Assembly (NCBI GenBank): GCA_045863055.1
Contig: BTUW01000024.1
Span: forward strand, 1 to 64,000
DNA from: UTCHB3 sp008363265
Lineage (GTDB): Bacteria; Bacteroidota; Ignavibacteria; Ignavibacteriales; Ignavibacteriaceae
DNA: 64,000 nt
Reading direction: 5' to 3'
Part shown: positions 27,188-35,383 of the stretch, piece by piece
Layout of the letters: every line of letters begins with the position of its first letter
Numbering within the stretch: position 1 is the stretch's first letter
Made by a program: the position numbers and the translations under genes
The notes under the pieces: generated by a model
The model's database searches: none
What the model was told of the DNA's origin: nothing
The model's input: only the letters and a program-made list of their open reading frames with translations

Positions 27188-28048
27188 CTAAAGTATCAAC
27201 TCCCTTAGCCTGCGGAGGTTTTCCAGGTCTTCGAGCTGTTCCTTCCCTTTTGGGGTTTCGAGGACTTTGGGGATGTGCAGCAGTCTTTTGTCGTTGAGGA
27301 TGTTGCGGAAACCTTCGAGACCGATGAAGCCCGCGCCGATGTGATCGTGGCGGTCAACGCGGCTGCCGAGGGGTTTCTTGCTGTCGTTGAAGTGGAAGGC
27401 CTGCAGACGGTCGAGACCTATAATACGGTCGAAATCCTGAATTACTCCCTCATATTTCTCCGGATCTTTTATATCATACCCCGCCGCGAAGATATGCGCG
27501 GTATCGATGCATACCGACATTCTTTCCTGTTCCTTTACCAGTCCGATTATATCCCTGGCATGCTCAAACTTGTAGCCGATGGCTGAACCCTGCCCCGCGG
27601 TCAGCTCGATCATGCTCTTCACTTTGAAGCCGGGTGTGCGGTCGTGAATAATATCAAGCGCCTGGGCGATCCTCCTGATTCCGAACTCTTCTCCTTCACC
27701 GAGGTGTGCCCCGGGGTGAAAGTTCAGCTGTGGGATACCCAGCATTTCACATCTTTCGAGTTCATCCACCATGGCGTCAACCGATTTTTGGAACGCCTCA
27801 TCAGAAGGCGCGCCGAGGTTGATCAGGTATGAGTCGTGAGCCATCACGAACCTGATGCCCGACTTGGCAATCCCCTCCCTGAAAGCGGCAGCCTCCTCTT
27901 CTTTCAGAGGCGGAGCACTCCATCTGTTGTTGTTTTTTGTGAATATCTGCATGGCGGTGAAGCCGAGCTTCTCTGCCAATGGTATCGAGGCATTCACACC
28001 ACCCTGTATGGATGTGTGGGCGCCCATTAATTGATCTTGTGGACTCAT
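27188..28048 (-). CDS. nfo: Deoxyribonuclease IV (AP endonuclease)
   Basis: About 286 aa from ATG 28048; an upstream in-frame extension has no family support. The protein follows the endonuclease IV pattern: MGAHTSIQGGVNASI, LGFTAMQIFTKNNNRW, LNFHPGAHLG, a metal-binding ELTAGQGSAIGYKFE, VCIDTAHIFAAGYDI, AFHFNDSKKPLGSRVDRHDHIG and PKVLETPKG. It cuts DNA 5' of abasic sites in base-excision repair and uses three zinc ions. It converges with the DUF5131 gene (20-bp gap) and is separated from the operon at 28193 by a palindromic repeat. Confidence 0.96.
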   Translation of the reverse strand: MSPQDQLMGAHTSIQGGVNASIPLAEKLGFTAMQIFTKNNNRWSAPPLKEEEAAAFREGIAKSGIRFVMAHDSYLINLGAPSDEAFQKSVDAMVDELERCEMLGIPQLNFHPGAHLGEGEEFGIRRIAQALDIIHDRTPGFKVKSMIELTAGQGSAIGYKFEHARDIIGLVKEQERMSVCIDTAHIFAAGYDIKDPEKYEGVIQDFDRIIGLDRLQAFHFNDSKKPLGSRVDRHDHIGAGFIGLEGFRNILNDKRLLHIPKVLETPKGKEQLEDLENLRRLRELIL

Positions 28049-28095
28049 CTCTTTTAAATGTGATTCGCCGCGGCGAAGTGAAATGTTAATAAGCC

Positions 28096-28172
28096 CGCAG
28101 ATACACACGGATTTAGCGGATTTTCGCAGATGATTACTCCGCGTTTATCCGTATAATCTGCGTGCATCTGCG
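28096..28172. repeat. Long imperfect inverted repeat (CGCAGAT...ATCTGCG)
   Basis: A 26-nt arm at 28096-28121 matches the reverse complement of 28147-28172 at 20 of 26 positions, with a 25-nt spacer. The phrase 'atccgt...atctgcg' is a type of intergenic palindrome I have seen repeated in many bacterial genomes. It lies between nfo and the RmlD-like gene. It may serve as a transcript-end structure or be a decayed mobile palindrome. Confidence 0.5.
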
Positions 28173-28192
28173 TGCTCTTTGTAACTTCGTGG

Positions 28193-29077
28193 TTAATTAA
28201 TCTCGTTAACAATATCTTCTACTGACTCATCAACAGATTTGGGTGTAATACCCACCGACATAAGCCGGCCGACATCAAGGGAGACATCCTCTACCTGCGG
28301 GAGGTGGGGCGTGTCCCGGAACGACTTGAACACCAGCAGCGACTCATCCAAACCAGCCTTTCTTGCGAACCTCTGGAACAGATTAGCCCGTGAAGTCCGC
28401 TCGGCAGCACCGAAGTTGATCATTTTGTGATCGTGCTCCTTCGATACCAGTTCAACAAGCATGCGGGCACCATCGTTCACAAGGAGGGACGACCGGTACT
28501 GATCGTGGAACAGCACCACTTCGTGACCGCTTTTCACTTTATTGTACGCTTCCTGGAAGAATGCCTTGAGCTTCCCCTTCGAAAATCCGTACATCAGAGC
28601 CACCCGGAGAATTAGATAGTTATCCGTGTTTTCGGTGACCGCCTTCTCGCCGGCGAGTTTCGTGGATGCGTAAAGGGAAAGTGGTCGCGTCGGGGAATCC
28701 TCCTTAAGGTTGCCGCCAATGCTGCCGTCAAAAACGAGGTCAGTGGAGGTATAGATGATCTTCGCGCCTTGGGCGTTTGAAAGCTTTGCCAAAATACCCG
28801 ACGCTGTCACATTTATATCGTGAACATCCTGTTCAGTGAGCGCGAGGGCGTGAGAAACAGCGGTTATACCCGCGAGGTGAAGCACCATTTCAGGGCTGAA
28901 ATTCTCAAATATCCGCGCGAGGGCGGAGCGGTCCCTGATATCCGCGAGCGAATACCCGGGAGGCACGGGGAATGACGGGGTATTATGATAAACGGCGTGA
29001 ACGGTGTGTTGCTCCGTGAGGAGAGGTACAAGCCTCTGCCCGAGAAAACCACCAGCGCCGGTAACGAGGATCTTTAT
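28193..29077 (-). CDS. RmlD-like NAD(P)-dependent sugar-nucleotide reductase with an apparent ATA start
   Basis: The reading frame contains VTGAGGFLGQRLVP (Rossmann nucleotide-binding loop), IIYTSTDLVFDG, SLYASTKLAGEKAV (catalytic YxxxK) and RVALMYGF, the pattern of dTDP-4-dehydrorhamnose reductase and relatives. The first ATG/GTG (28966) would cut off the Rossmann loop. Extending upstream, the codon in the position of the normal initiator Met (x-KILVTGAGG) is ATA at 29077-29075; no ATG, GTG or TTG exists between the in-frame stop and this loop. So it starts at a rare ATA, or a G was lost to error. From 29077 it is 294 aa, the usual length. It is the last gene of the operon, 4 bases after the barrel gene. 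Confidence 0.75.
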   Translation of the reverse strand: MKILVTGAGGFLGQRLVPLLTEQHTVHAVYHNTPSFPVPPGYSLADIRDRSALARIFENFSPEMVLHLAGITAVSHALALTEQDVHDINVTASGILAKLSNAQGAKIIYTSTDLVFDGSIGGNLKEDSPTRPLSLYASTKLAGEKAVTENTDNYLILRVALMYGFSKGKLKAFFQEAYNKVKSGHEVVLFHDQYRSSLLVNDGARMLVELVSKEHDHKMINFGAAERTSRANLFQRFARKAGLDESLLVFKSFRDTPHLPQVEDVSLDVGRLMSVGITPKSVDESVEDIVNEIN

Positions 29078-29081
29078 TTGC

Positions 29082-29912
29082 TCACCAGCTGAATTTTACA
29101 CCCGCAATAAAATAATTTACTTCGTAACCGTCAAATTTGTTGTACTGGAAGCCGACATTTACCACAGTGTTCCAGTCCGGGTACCAGTCAATCCCCGCGG
29201 AAAGCATCATTTCCTGGGTTTCATCCTGGTTGTAGATGGTGAAAAGTTCGTTGTCGTAGTAATACGCCCTCTTGCCGAACGAGCCGCCGATCTTCCCTAC
29301 CCAGCCCGTGGTTAGAAGATGGTTGAACCTGAAGCCGACCGAGATAAGATCGCGCTTGTTTTTTCCGGTGGTGTTGCCGACCGCGTTCGTAGTCCTAACA
29401 GAAGTGTAGACCGGTCTGACCGAAAGGTACCAGATATAGCCATAATAATAGTCGATCCGCCCGATGGCCTGCACGATGTCCCTGTTCTCGAAGCCGTTCA
29501 AGTTAACATAGTTTGCACCCGCGCCGAGGTAAAGCGCGCCGGTACGGAAGAGAAGTTCACCGCTGTAGATGTTCAGGTAATCGGTCGAGGTGTATGTGGT
29601 GGTGTCTTCATACTTCCCGTTTATGTGACCGTAGGAAGCCTTTATGTAAAGAGGGTCGAAGTTCAGAGTTGAGCCGAGAGTACCGGTCTGCTGCTTGTAA
29701 CTCCACGACCCGCCGTCTTTATAGAGATAATCGTACCCCACTGTGAGGTGGTGGCGGTAGTTCAGCCCGAGTGTTACATAACCGGACCCGGCCTTTGAGT
29801 TTACGCCGTCGGAATAATTCCCGTAAACCCCGAAAAACGATGAATAAACCTGCAGTGAATCAGCATAAGCAAATGAAAAAAGGAACAGGGTTATCAGGAG
29901 GAATTTTTTCAT
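29082..29912 (-). CDS. Outer-membrane beta-barrel protein
   Basis: A 276-aa protein with a signal peptide (MKKFLLITLFLFSFAYA) and alternating Tyr-rich amphipathic strands throughout, such as YVTLGLNYRHHLTVGYDYLY and ALYLGAGANYVNL, ending in IAGVKFSW with a C-terminal aromatic as in BAM-assembled barrels. It resembles YaiO-type barrels that come paired with TPR proteins. It overlaps the TPR gene by an ATGA junction. Probable role: a pore or anchor in the outer membrane for the pathway encoded upstream. Precise family uncertain. Confidence 0.82.
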   Translation of the reverse strand: MKKFLLITLFLFSFAYADSLQVYSSFFGVYGNYSDGVNSKAGSGYVTLGLNYRHHLTVGYDYLYKDGGSWSYKQQTGTLGSTLNFDPLYIKASYGHINGKYEDTTTYTSTDYLNIYSGELLFRTGALYLGAGANYVNLNGFENRDIVQAIGRIDYYYGYIWYLSVRPVYTSVRTTNAVGNTTGKNKRDLISVGFRFNHLLTTGWVGKIGGSFGKRAYYYDNELFTIYNQDETQEMMLSAGIDWYPDWNTVVNVGFQYNKFDGYEVNYFIAGVKFSW

Positions 29913-30583
29913 TTAATGAGTCCAAGACCTTTCAACGCGAGTGAATCTTTCGCGCTTATCATGAGCACTGTGTTGAACGCTTCCCTCGCCTTGTCGTTGA
30001 AACCAAGGGCGTACATGGTGTAGCCGTAAGCGAGGTTTGCCTCATAGTCGGAAGGGTACATCGAGAGTACCTTGTCAAGATAGGCTTTCGACTTGTCCCA
30101 ATCGGGTTTTGCCTTGGCGAAACCCTGCTCGAACTTCGGGAGGCCTTTATAGTAATATATCTGTCCGAGACGGAGGTTGGCTTCCTTGTTGTTGGGATCG
30201 ATCTTGATGATCCTGTTATAAATTTCCTCTGTTTTGGCATACTGCTGTTGCGCGAAGTAAGGGAGTCGGAGCCCGAGGAGGGCTTCAACGCTGTTCGGTT
30301 TGGCTTTCAGCGCGGCATCGTAGTGGCTGACCGACTTTGCCCAGGCGGTATCAGAATAATAGAGATAGCCGAGCCTCAGGTTGAGTAGGTAGTTGGTTTT
30401 ATTCGCCTCAACGAATGGTTCAAGAACCGAGATGGCATCCTTCAGTTTACCCTCTTTTTCGAGGGCGATCGATGTGTTGAACGCGTTTGTCAGGTCGTTT
30501 TTCTGTTGGGAGACTATGTCAGTGGCAAAGAAACCCACAATTATCAGGATCGCAGTAATGCTGAGTGCAGCAAACTTTTTCAT
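29909..30583 (-). CDS. Periplasmic TPR protein
   Basis: A 224-aa protein with an N-terminal hydrophobic signal/anchor (FAALSITAILIIVGFFAT) and about five tetratricopeptide repeats, for example LRLGYLYYSDTAWAKSVSHYD and YAYGYTMYALGFNDKAREAF-type helices. It overlaps the UT-M23 fusion upstream and the barrel downstream by ATGA junctions, so all three are translationally coupled. TPR proteins of this kind usually tether partners; here it may link the inner-membrane fusion protein to the barrel. That link is inferred from order only. Confidence 0.82.
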   Translation of the reverse strand: MKKFAALSITAILIIVGFFATDIVSQQKNDLTNAFNTSIALEKEGKLKDAISVLEPFVEANKTNYLLNLRLGYLYYSDTAWAKSVSHYDAALKAKPNSVEALLGLRLPYFAQQQYAKTEEIYNRIIKIDPNNKEANLRLGQIYYYKGLPKFEQGFAKAKPDWDKSKAYLDKVLSMYPSDYEANLAYGYTMYALGFNDKAREAFNTVLMISAKDSLALKGLGLIK

Positions 30584-32718
30584 TTTTTGTCCTCTTCTTT
30601 TTTAATCTTTTTGACGAGAACGGTGTCACGCCCGGGAGCGGAGAATGAGAACGATTCGATCTCACCGTCACTGTTTATGATCACTTCAGTTGAATAATGC
30701 CTGTTCACACCGGCGAAGATGGTGCGGCCTTTAAGGGAGATATCGCCCTTAAGGCTTATAGAATCTTCATCTTCCGGCTTGTGGTAATAAAATCTTCCTT
30801 TTGCGTTCAGGAAGGTACCAAAAAATATCAGAAATTCTGAGAGATATCTCACAGGACCAACCGGCAGTTCAGAGACGCTGAAGGAGTCTTCCCACACAAG
30901 CCCCTCATGAAGTGTAACCGGTGCCTGCATGGCTGCCAGGTAGAAGTAATAGAGGGCACAATCCCTGTTTCCGGCATATGAACTGAAGTAAAAAACCTTT
31001 CCGGAAGTGTAGATATAGGCAAAACCGCCCGCGGATGACTCGATATACTTCGTGCTGTAGATATCAATGCCGATGGTCCATTCCTCTTCCTTCTTCACGC
31101 CGTGGTATTCATAAGCGAACCTGTACGATTCACCGTACCTGAAATCGAAGGCCTTGGCGAGGGTCTTGTGTTTTTCGAGGTTCTGCACGCGTGAGTTCAC
31201 GACGGGGTAGTCGAACGACTTCAGCGAGAGCTCCTCACCCTGCTTCTCGAGGTAGAAAGCGAAGGGGAACTTGTGAGTGTGTCCGCCAATGGTATCATCG
31301 ATCTGGAACTGGAAGTGGAGGTGCGGATACGGGGATCGCCCGCTGTTACCGCACGCGGCGATTATATCGCCCTTGTCGATAATCTGGCCTTCTTCAACCT
31401 TGATCGAACCTGGTTTCAGGTGCGAAAGAGCTGAATACAGCCCCTCGGAATGATCGATAACGATGGTATTGCCCCAGTTCTTGTCGATGTTGGCCTGACC
31501 GATCTCATTATCGGGGATGCCGTCGACAACTTTCACCACCTTACCGTGGAGCGGCGCGCAAACAGGCAAACCGTAGCAGTAATAGTCTTCAACCACATTT
31601 CCGTCGCCCGAGTATTGCTCGCCATGTTCATAAAGAACGAAATCCCACGCGTAGCGCCATTTATCTTTGTGGGTATGCTCGCCGTCGAATGCCTGCGAGA
31701 CGGTCCACTCTCCCCAAACGGGGAGTTCGGGGAAGAAAAATTTAAAATTCTCGAACCTCGCCGACCTGTTCTGGTGGTAATAAAGGTTCTCCTCGGGTGA
31801 GCCCGGTTTGAAGTAGAGTAGCACCAGATCGGTTGACTCTTTTCTGAACTTCAGACTGTAAATGGTCGCCAGCGTTATAAAATTAAACGGCAACACAAGC
31901 ACGGGGAGGTGTGCTTTGTAAAACATGGAGTGGAAAACCCCGGTTACAACCACCACCATGGCCGACGAAAGCATCGCCAGCGCGAAACTCTTCGTCGAGG
32001 GGAGAATAAGACTTCCGCCCAGCGCGAATGCTGTAATTATCGAGTTGAACCCGACAATTATCGCCAGATCCTTGGCCTGATCGGGGAGCAAGAGCCCCAG
32101 AACCAGCGAAGAAAGGAGATATGAGGTAACACTCAGCAGGAAGAGAGCCCTCGAGAAGAGGAGTATCCCGACCGTGATAACTATTCCCGTGGTAATGTTC
32201 GGCTGAAAATAAAGAAGCGCCACCGACTTGAAGTAATTCGCCACCACTTCCGGCATAAAACTGTAAAATCCCGCATCCGTGGCATACTGAGCGTACTTGA
32301 TATCCTGGTAATTTCCGAGAAATATCAGATAAATGAACAGCGTTATCACGAACGGCAGACTTAGCCCGGGCAGGTTCATCGAAACTGCCAGGTAGTTCTC
32401 GAGCACCGCCGAGATGAAGAAAGTTATCACCATGAAGAGGGGGATCAACAGCAAGAAAACCGGCGACAACTGGAAGTAGAACACCGTTGCCGCGCCGAAC
32501 AGGATGCCGTTGAATCCGTAAAAGCCCGACTCTATTTTGGAAGTTTCGAACCTCAGCAGGTACGCCGCGTAGTTGCTCATTACCACACCGAGGAGCGACA
32601 TCAGCGCTATCTTCGGGGCTACGAAAGTGGCCGCGAGCACCAATGCCCCCAGCCACCTCCGGTTCGAAAAGAGTATCTGCGAGTAACTGTAGAAGATCGA
32701 GTTCAGGAAAAACTGCAC
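30580..32718 (-). CDS. Urea-transporter domain fused to an M23-type peptidase domain
   Basis: A 712-aa protein starting at GTG 32718 (AGGA 6-9 bases upstream). Residues 1-295 are a urea-transporter (UT) domain with its internal duplication: GFYGFNGILFGAAT (65-78) with VGFNSIITAFALGG (222-235), and LPGLSLPF (116-123) with LPVLVLPF (271-278), the latter being the pore motif. Residues 330-490 are an M23/LysM-endopeptidase-like domain with WGNTIVIDHSEG, SHLKPGSI (His 433) and HLHFQ (His 466/468). The usual HxxxD has Arg at the His position (R355-x3-D359), though H348 and H350 lie close by. A 220-aa beta-rich C-terminus follows. Zinc peptidase activity is therefore uncertain; the fusion itself is unusual. 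Confidence 0.85.
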   Translation of the reverse strand: MQFFLNSIFYSYSQILFSNRRWLGALVLAATFVAPKIALMSLLGVVMSNYAAYLLRFETSKIESGFYGFNGILFGAATVFYFQLSPVFLLLIPLFMVITFFISAVLENYLAVSMNLPGLSLPFVITLFIYLIFLGNYQDIKYAQYATDAGFYSFMPEVVANYFKSVALLYFQPNITTGIVITVGILLFSRALFLLSVTSYLLSSLVLGLLLPDQAKDLAIIVGFNSIITAFALGGSLILPSTKSFALAMLSSAMVVVVTGVFHSMFYKAHLPVLVLPFNFITLATIYSLKFRKESTDLVLLYFKPGSPEENLYYHQNRSARFENFKFFFPELPVWGEWTVSQAFDGEHTHKDKWRYAWDFVLYEHGEQYSGDGNVVEDYYCYGLPVCAPLHGKVVKVVDGIPDNEIGQANIDKNWGNTIVIDHSEGLYSALSHLKPGSIKVEEGQIIDKGDIIAACGNSGRSPYPHLHFQFQIDDTIGGHTHKFPFAFYLEKQGEELSLKSFDYPVVNSRVQNLEKHKTLAKAFDFRYGESYRFAYEYHGVKKEEEWTIGIDIYSTKYIESSAGGFAYIYTSGKVFYFSSYAGNRDCALYYFYLAAMQAPVTLHEGLVWEDSFSVSELPVGPVRYLSEFLIFFGTFLNAKGRFYYHKPEDEDSISLKGDISLKGRTIFAGVNRHYSTEVIINSDGEIESFSFSAPGRDTVLVKKIKKEEDKK

Positions 32719-32726
32719 TGGCGATC

Positions 32727-34088
32727 CTAAAGTTTGAATGATCTTAATTTTTCAGGGATCCGTTCATTCTGCATCAGATAGTCGATATTTTCAGCTTCAC
32801 GGATTATCTCGACCGTCTTGTCTTCAAGAATCATCACAACATTAGGCCGCATCTGGATGAACTGCATCCACTGGGTCATGTCGTAAGCGCCGACATAGTC
32901 GATAACCACCATGTCACCTTTTTTCATCACGGGGAGGGTAATGCTCTCGGCAATGCAGTCGATGTTCATGCAGAGGGGACCGTAAACGGCGGTATCCTCG
33001 GTCATCATTCCGCCATCCTGTGCCGGGGTGATCTGGTGTTTGTACCAGAACCGGGTGAAGAGGAGGTTAACGCCCGCGTCTATGATCATCGCGCGTCTTC
33101 CGTCAGAAAGCCGCTTCATGGCGAGTACCGTTGAAAGAAGGTGCGCGGTATCATCTATCAGTGCCCTGCCCGTTTCGAGGATCAGCATCGGGAGTTCATC
33201 CTTCGGATAAGGGAGCTCGAGAAGTGCTGTTGTGATCGCGTCGGCGAACTGCTCGACCGAAGGAAGCACCTGCTCCGCGGGAAGGTACTGTCCGTTCAAA
33301 GTGTTGTTCGAGGGGAGGCCACCACCCATGTCGATGTAATCGAGGATGTGGTCGTATTCCTTTTTTAGCCACGAGGCAAGCTCTACCATCTTTTCAGCGG
33401 CGATCTTGTAGGCATCGGCGCTCATCATGTAGGTTCCGATGTGGGTGTGGAGGCCGATCAGCTTCAGACCTTCGGAGGTCATTATCCTGCGGAGTGCCTG
33501 TTTTGCCTCGCCGTTCTCGTAGTTGAAGCCGAACCTGTCCCATTTCGGGTAGATGCCCGTATCCATGTTAACGCGGATCGCGACATTCGCTTTTTTACCG
33601 GTTTCACCGGCGATCTCGATAATATCATAAAGTTCGTCGAAATGGTCGATGTGTATCTTTGAACCTTCGGAGATCGCTCTTTTCAGGTCTTCCTTCGATT
33701 TATCGGGTCCGTTAAAGAGGATGTGCTCGCCGCGGACGCCAAGCCTGCGGGCTTTTTCATACTCGAATCCCGACACAACTTCCGCCCATGAGCCTTCCTG
33801 ATGGAAAACGGCACAAACAGCGTTCAGGTAGTTGGTTTTGTATGACCATGAGAACTGAACTTTCGGGTAGCGGGTCTTGAAGATCCTGTTCATCTTCCTC
33901 ATGTTGTCCCTGATCTTCTTCTCCGAGATAACGAAGAGAGGCGAGCCGAATCTTTCGGCAAGCTCTGTTACGGGGATGCCGTCGATCTCTTTTTTCGGTT
34001 CGGTCACCGGTCTGGCACCGAACTTGTTCATAAAGCCTGAAAACTGTTTCAGAACAACGGGGCGTTCATATCTTTTTTTCTGTGTCAT
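32727..34088 (-). CDS. Fold-III PLP-dependent decarboxylase (LysA-like)
   Basis: A 453-aa enzyme of the alanine-racemase/ornithine-decarboxylase fold, close to diaminopimelate decarboxylase. It has a 40-aa N-terminal extension, the Schiff-base lysine in FSWSYKTNYL (K84), LIGLHTHIGTY, DYIDMGGGLPS (phosphate-binding loop), ILETGRALIDD and YGPLCMNIDCIAES, where Cys and Asp of the LysA active site are kept. The start follows the ATP-grasp stop directly (TAAATG), with the ribosome site TAGGAGT inside the upstream gene. The context (RRE plus ATP-grasp) argues for a specialised amino-acid or peptide pathway rather than lysine synthesis. The substrate cannot be read from the sequence. Confidence 0.88.
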   Translation of the reverse strand: MTQKKRYERPVVLKQFSGFMNKFGARPVTEPKKEIDGIPVTELAERFGSPLFVISEKKIRDNMRKMNRIFKTRYPKVQFSWSYKTNYLNAVCAVFHQEGSWAEVVSGFEYEKARRLGVRGEHILFNGPDKSKEDLKRAISEGSKIHIDHFDELYDIIEIAGETGKKANVAIRVNMDTGIYPKWDRFGFNYENGEAKQALRRIMTSEGLKLIGLHTHIGTYMMSADAYKIAAEKMVELASWLKKEYDHILDYIDMGGGLPSNNTLNGQYLPAEQVLPSVEQFADAITTALLELPYPKDELPMLILETGRALIDDTAHLLSTVLAMKRLSDGRRAMIIDAGVNLLFTRFWYKHQITPAQDGGMMTEDTAVYGPLCMNIDCIAESITLPVMKKGDMVVIDYVGAYDMTQWMQFIQMRPNVVMILEDKTVEIIREAENIDYLMQNERIPEKLRSFKL

Positions 34089-35123
34089 TTAAATAACTCC
34101 TAAGGTCGATATCTGTGCAAGTTTTGACATATCCGCCAGCAGATCCCATGAGCAGCGGACGAACATTTTACCAACTGTATAATCTTTCATCGGCGCCACT
34201 TTTTCACCATGCGCCATTTTTACCATCGCCGCGGGCAGGTTCTGCCCCGCTCCGGGAGCGAGGTAAACCCACGCGGGGAACCTCGGGTTTATCTCGAGGA
34301 GGTAGTATTCACCGGTCGCCTCCGACTTCATGAACTCAAGTTCCATGCCGCTCTTCCACTTGATCGCGGAAATTACCTTTCTCGAAATATCAAGAAGTGC
34401 GGGCTCGGTTATGGTAACTCCCGACCAGCCTTTGCCTTTGTCGGTAATGTAAAGTTTCTTCATCGGAACGGCACCGGTCATGCCGCCATCGCCGTCACCA
34501 AGGGCGACCACATTGTACTCGGCCCCTTTGATGAACTCCTGAATTATGATCGGGTAGCCCCACTTGTTTGCCAGCTTCTTGAAGTGGGTGGTTGCCTCTT
34601 CAAAGTTGTTGGCGATGTAGGCTTCGTAAAAGATACCCTTTATCACCACCGGGTAAGTAAAGTCAGAGGGAAGCGAATAAAGATCCTGAAGCGTGGTTGC
34701 CAGGGTGTTTTTGGGGACATGGATGCCGTTCGCCTTGCAGAAGCTGAAAAGCTTGTCCTTCCCGCGGATGTTTAGCTGCTCAACCGTGGGTAAAAATGTT
34801 TTAATACCGAGGGCGTTAAGCCTTGGCTCGAGTTTCACGAAACCGTATAGCTCGCTGTCGAGGGTCGGGATTATCATATCGATCTTCTCGACCGAGTGAA
34901 TATAGGCAATTCTATCATACAGCGCGTCAAGTCCCGCCGAGGGATAAGGGATCTGGTAGCACTTTTCAGTCATGTCATCCATGTAGATGCCGGGCTCGAG
35001 TGAGTCGTAGATCAGGCCTATCAATTTCAGATCAGGAATATTGCCTTCCTGCAGGCTTCGCATCACGGGGATGCCGGGACCGGGATTATCAGTGGCATTA
35101 AGGCCGGTAATGGCTATTTTCAT
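34089..35123 (-). CDS. ATP-grasp ligase (carbamoyl-phosphate-synthase-like)
   Basis: A 344-aa ATP-grasp protein. The N-terminal pre-ATP domain (MKIAITGLNATDNPGPGIPV, then VEKIDMIIPTLDSELYGF) and the ATP-binding part (YPVVIKGIFYEAYIAN, IIIQEFIKGAEYNVVALGDG, ELEFMKSEATGEYYLLEINPRFPAW) follow the CarB-type pattern; ELEF...EINPR contains the metal-binding Glu and Asn. Such enzymes join a carboxylate to an amine through an acyl phosphate. It overlaps the PqqD-like gene by an ATGA junction and abuts the decarboxylase gene, so these three are the tight core of the operon. Substrates unknown. Confidence 0.88.
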   Translation of the reverse strand: MKIAITGLNATDNPGPGIPVMRSLQEGNIPDLKLIGLIYDSLEPGIYMDDMTEKCYQIPYPSAGLDALYDRIAYIHSVEKIDMIIPTLDSELYGFVKLEPRLNALGIKTFLPTVEQLNIRGKDKLFSFCKANGIHVPKNTLATTLQDLYSLPSDFTYPVVIKGIFYEAYIANNFEEATTHFKKLANKWGYPIIIQEFIKGAEYNVVALGDGDGGMTGAVPMKKLYITDKGKGWSGVTITEPALLDISRKVISAIKWKSGMELEFMKSEATGEYYLLEINPRFPAWVYLAPGAGQNLPAAMVKMAHGEKVAPMKDYTVGKMFVRCSWDLLADMSKLAQISTLGVI

Positions 35124-35380
35124 AGTTCTTTTACAAGTCCGAATGATAAAAGTCGATTAATAAAGTCGTCAAAGTCGCGTTCAAAAGTTTGGCGGTCAAC
35201 CTCGTAGTTCTCGAGGACATAATTAAATATATCATCAGTGTTTTTGTGCAGTTTGAACTGCTCGTAAATCTCTTTTGCCAGTTCGTTCATATTGAATGTT
35301 TCGCCCGTGTTGCCGAGGAACACGAATCCTGTATCACTTACGGCCGCGTAGCCGGGTACTTCGAATTGTCTCATCATCAT
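35120..35380 (-). CDS. PqqD-like RRE protein
   Basis: An 86-aa protein with the PqqD pattern: FVFLGNTGETFNMNELAKEIYEQF, then TDDIFNYVLENYEVDRQTFERD and FINRLLSFGLVKEL. PqqD-type domains bind leader peptides (RiPP recognition elements) and present them to modifying enzymes; others serve as adaptors in non-peptide pathways. Three in-frame ATGs (35380, 35377, 35374) follow a GGAG; any could be used. No precursor peptide is visible next to it: only 3 bases separate it from the T9SS gene upstream. Confidence 0.82.
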   Translation of the reverse strand: MMMRQFEVPGYAAVSDTGFVFLGNTGETFNMNELAKEIYEQFKLHKNTDDIFNYVLENYEVDRQTFERDFDDFINRLLSFGLVKEL

Positions 35381-35383
35381 CTC

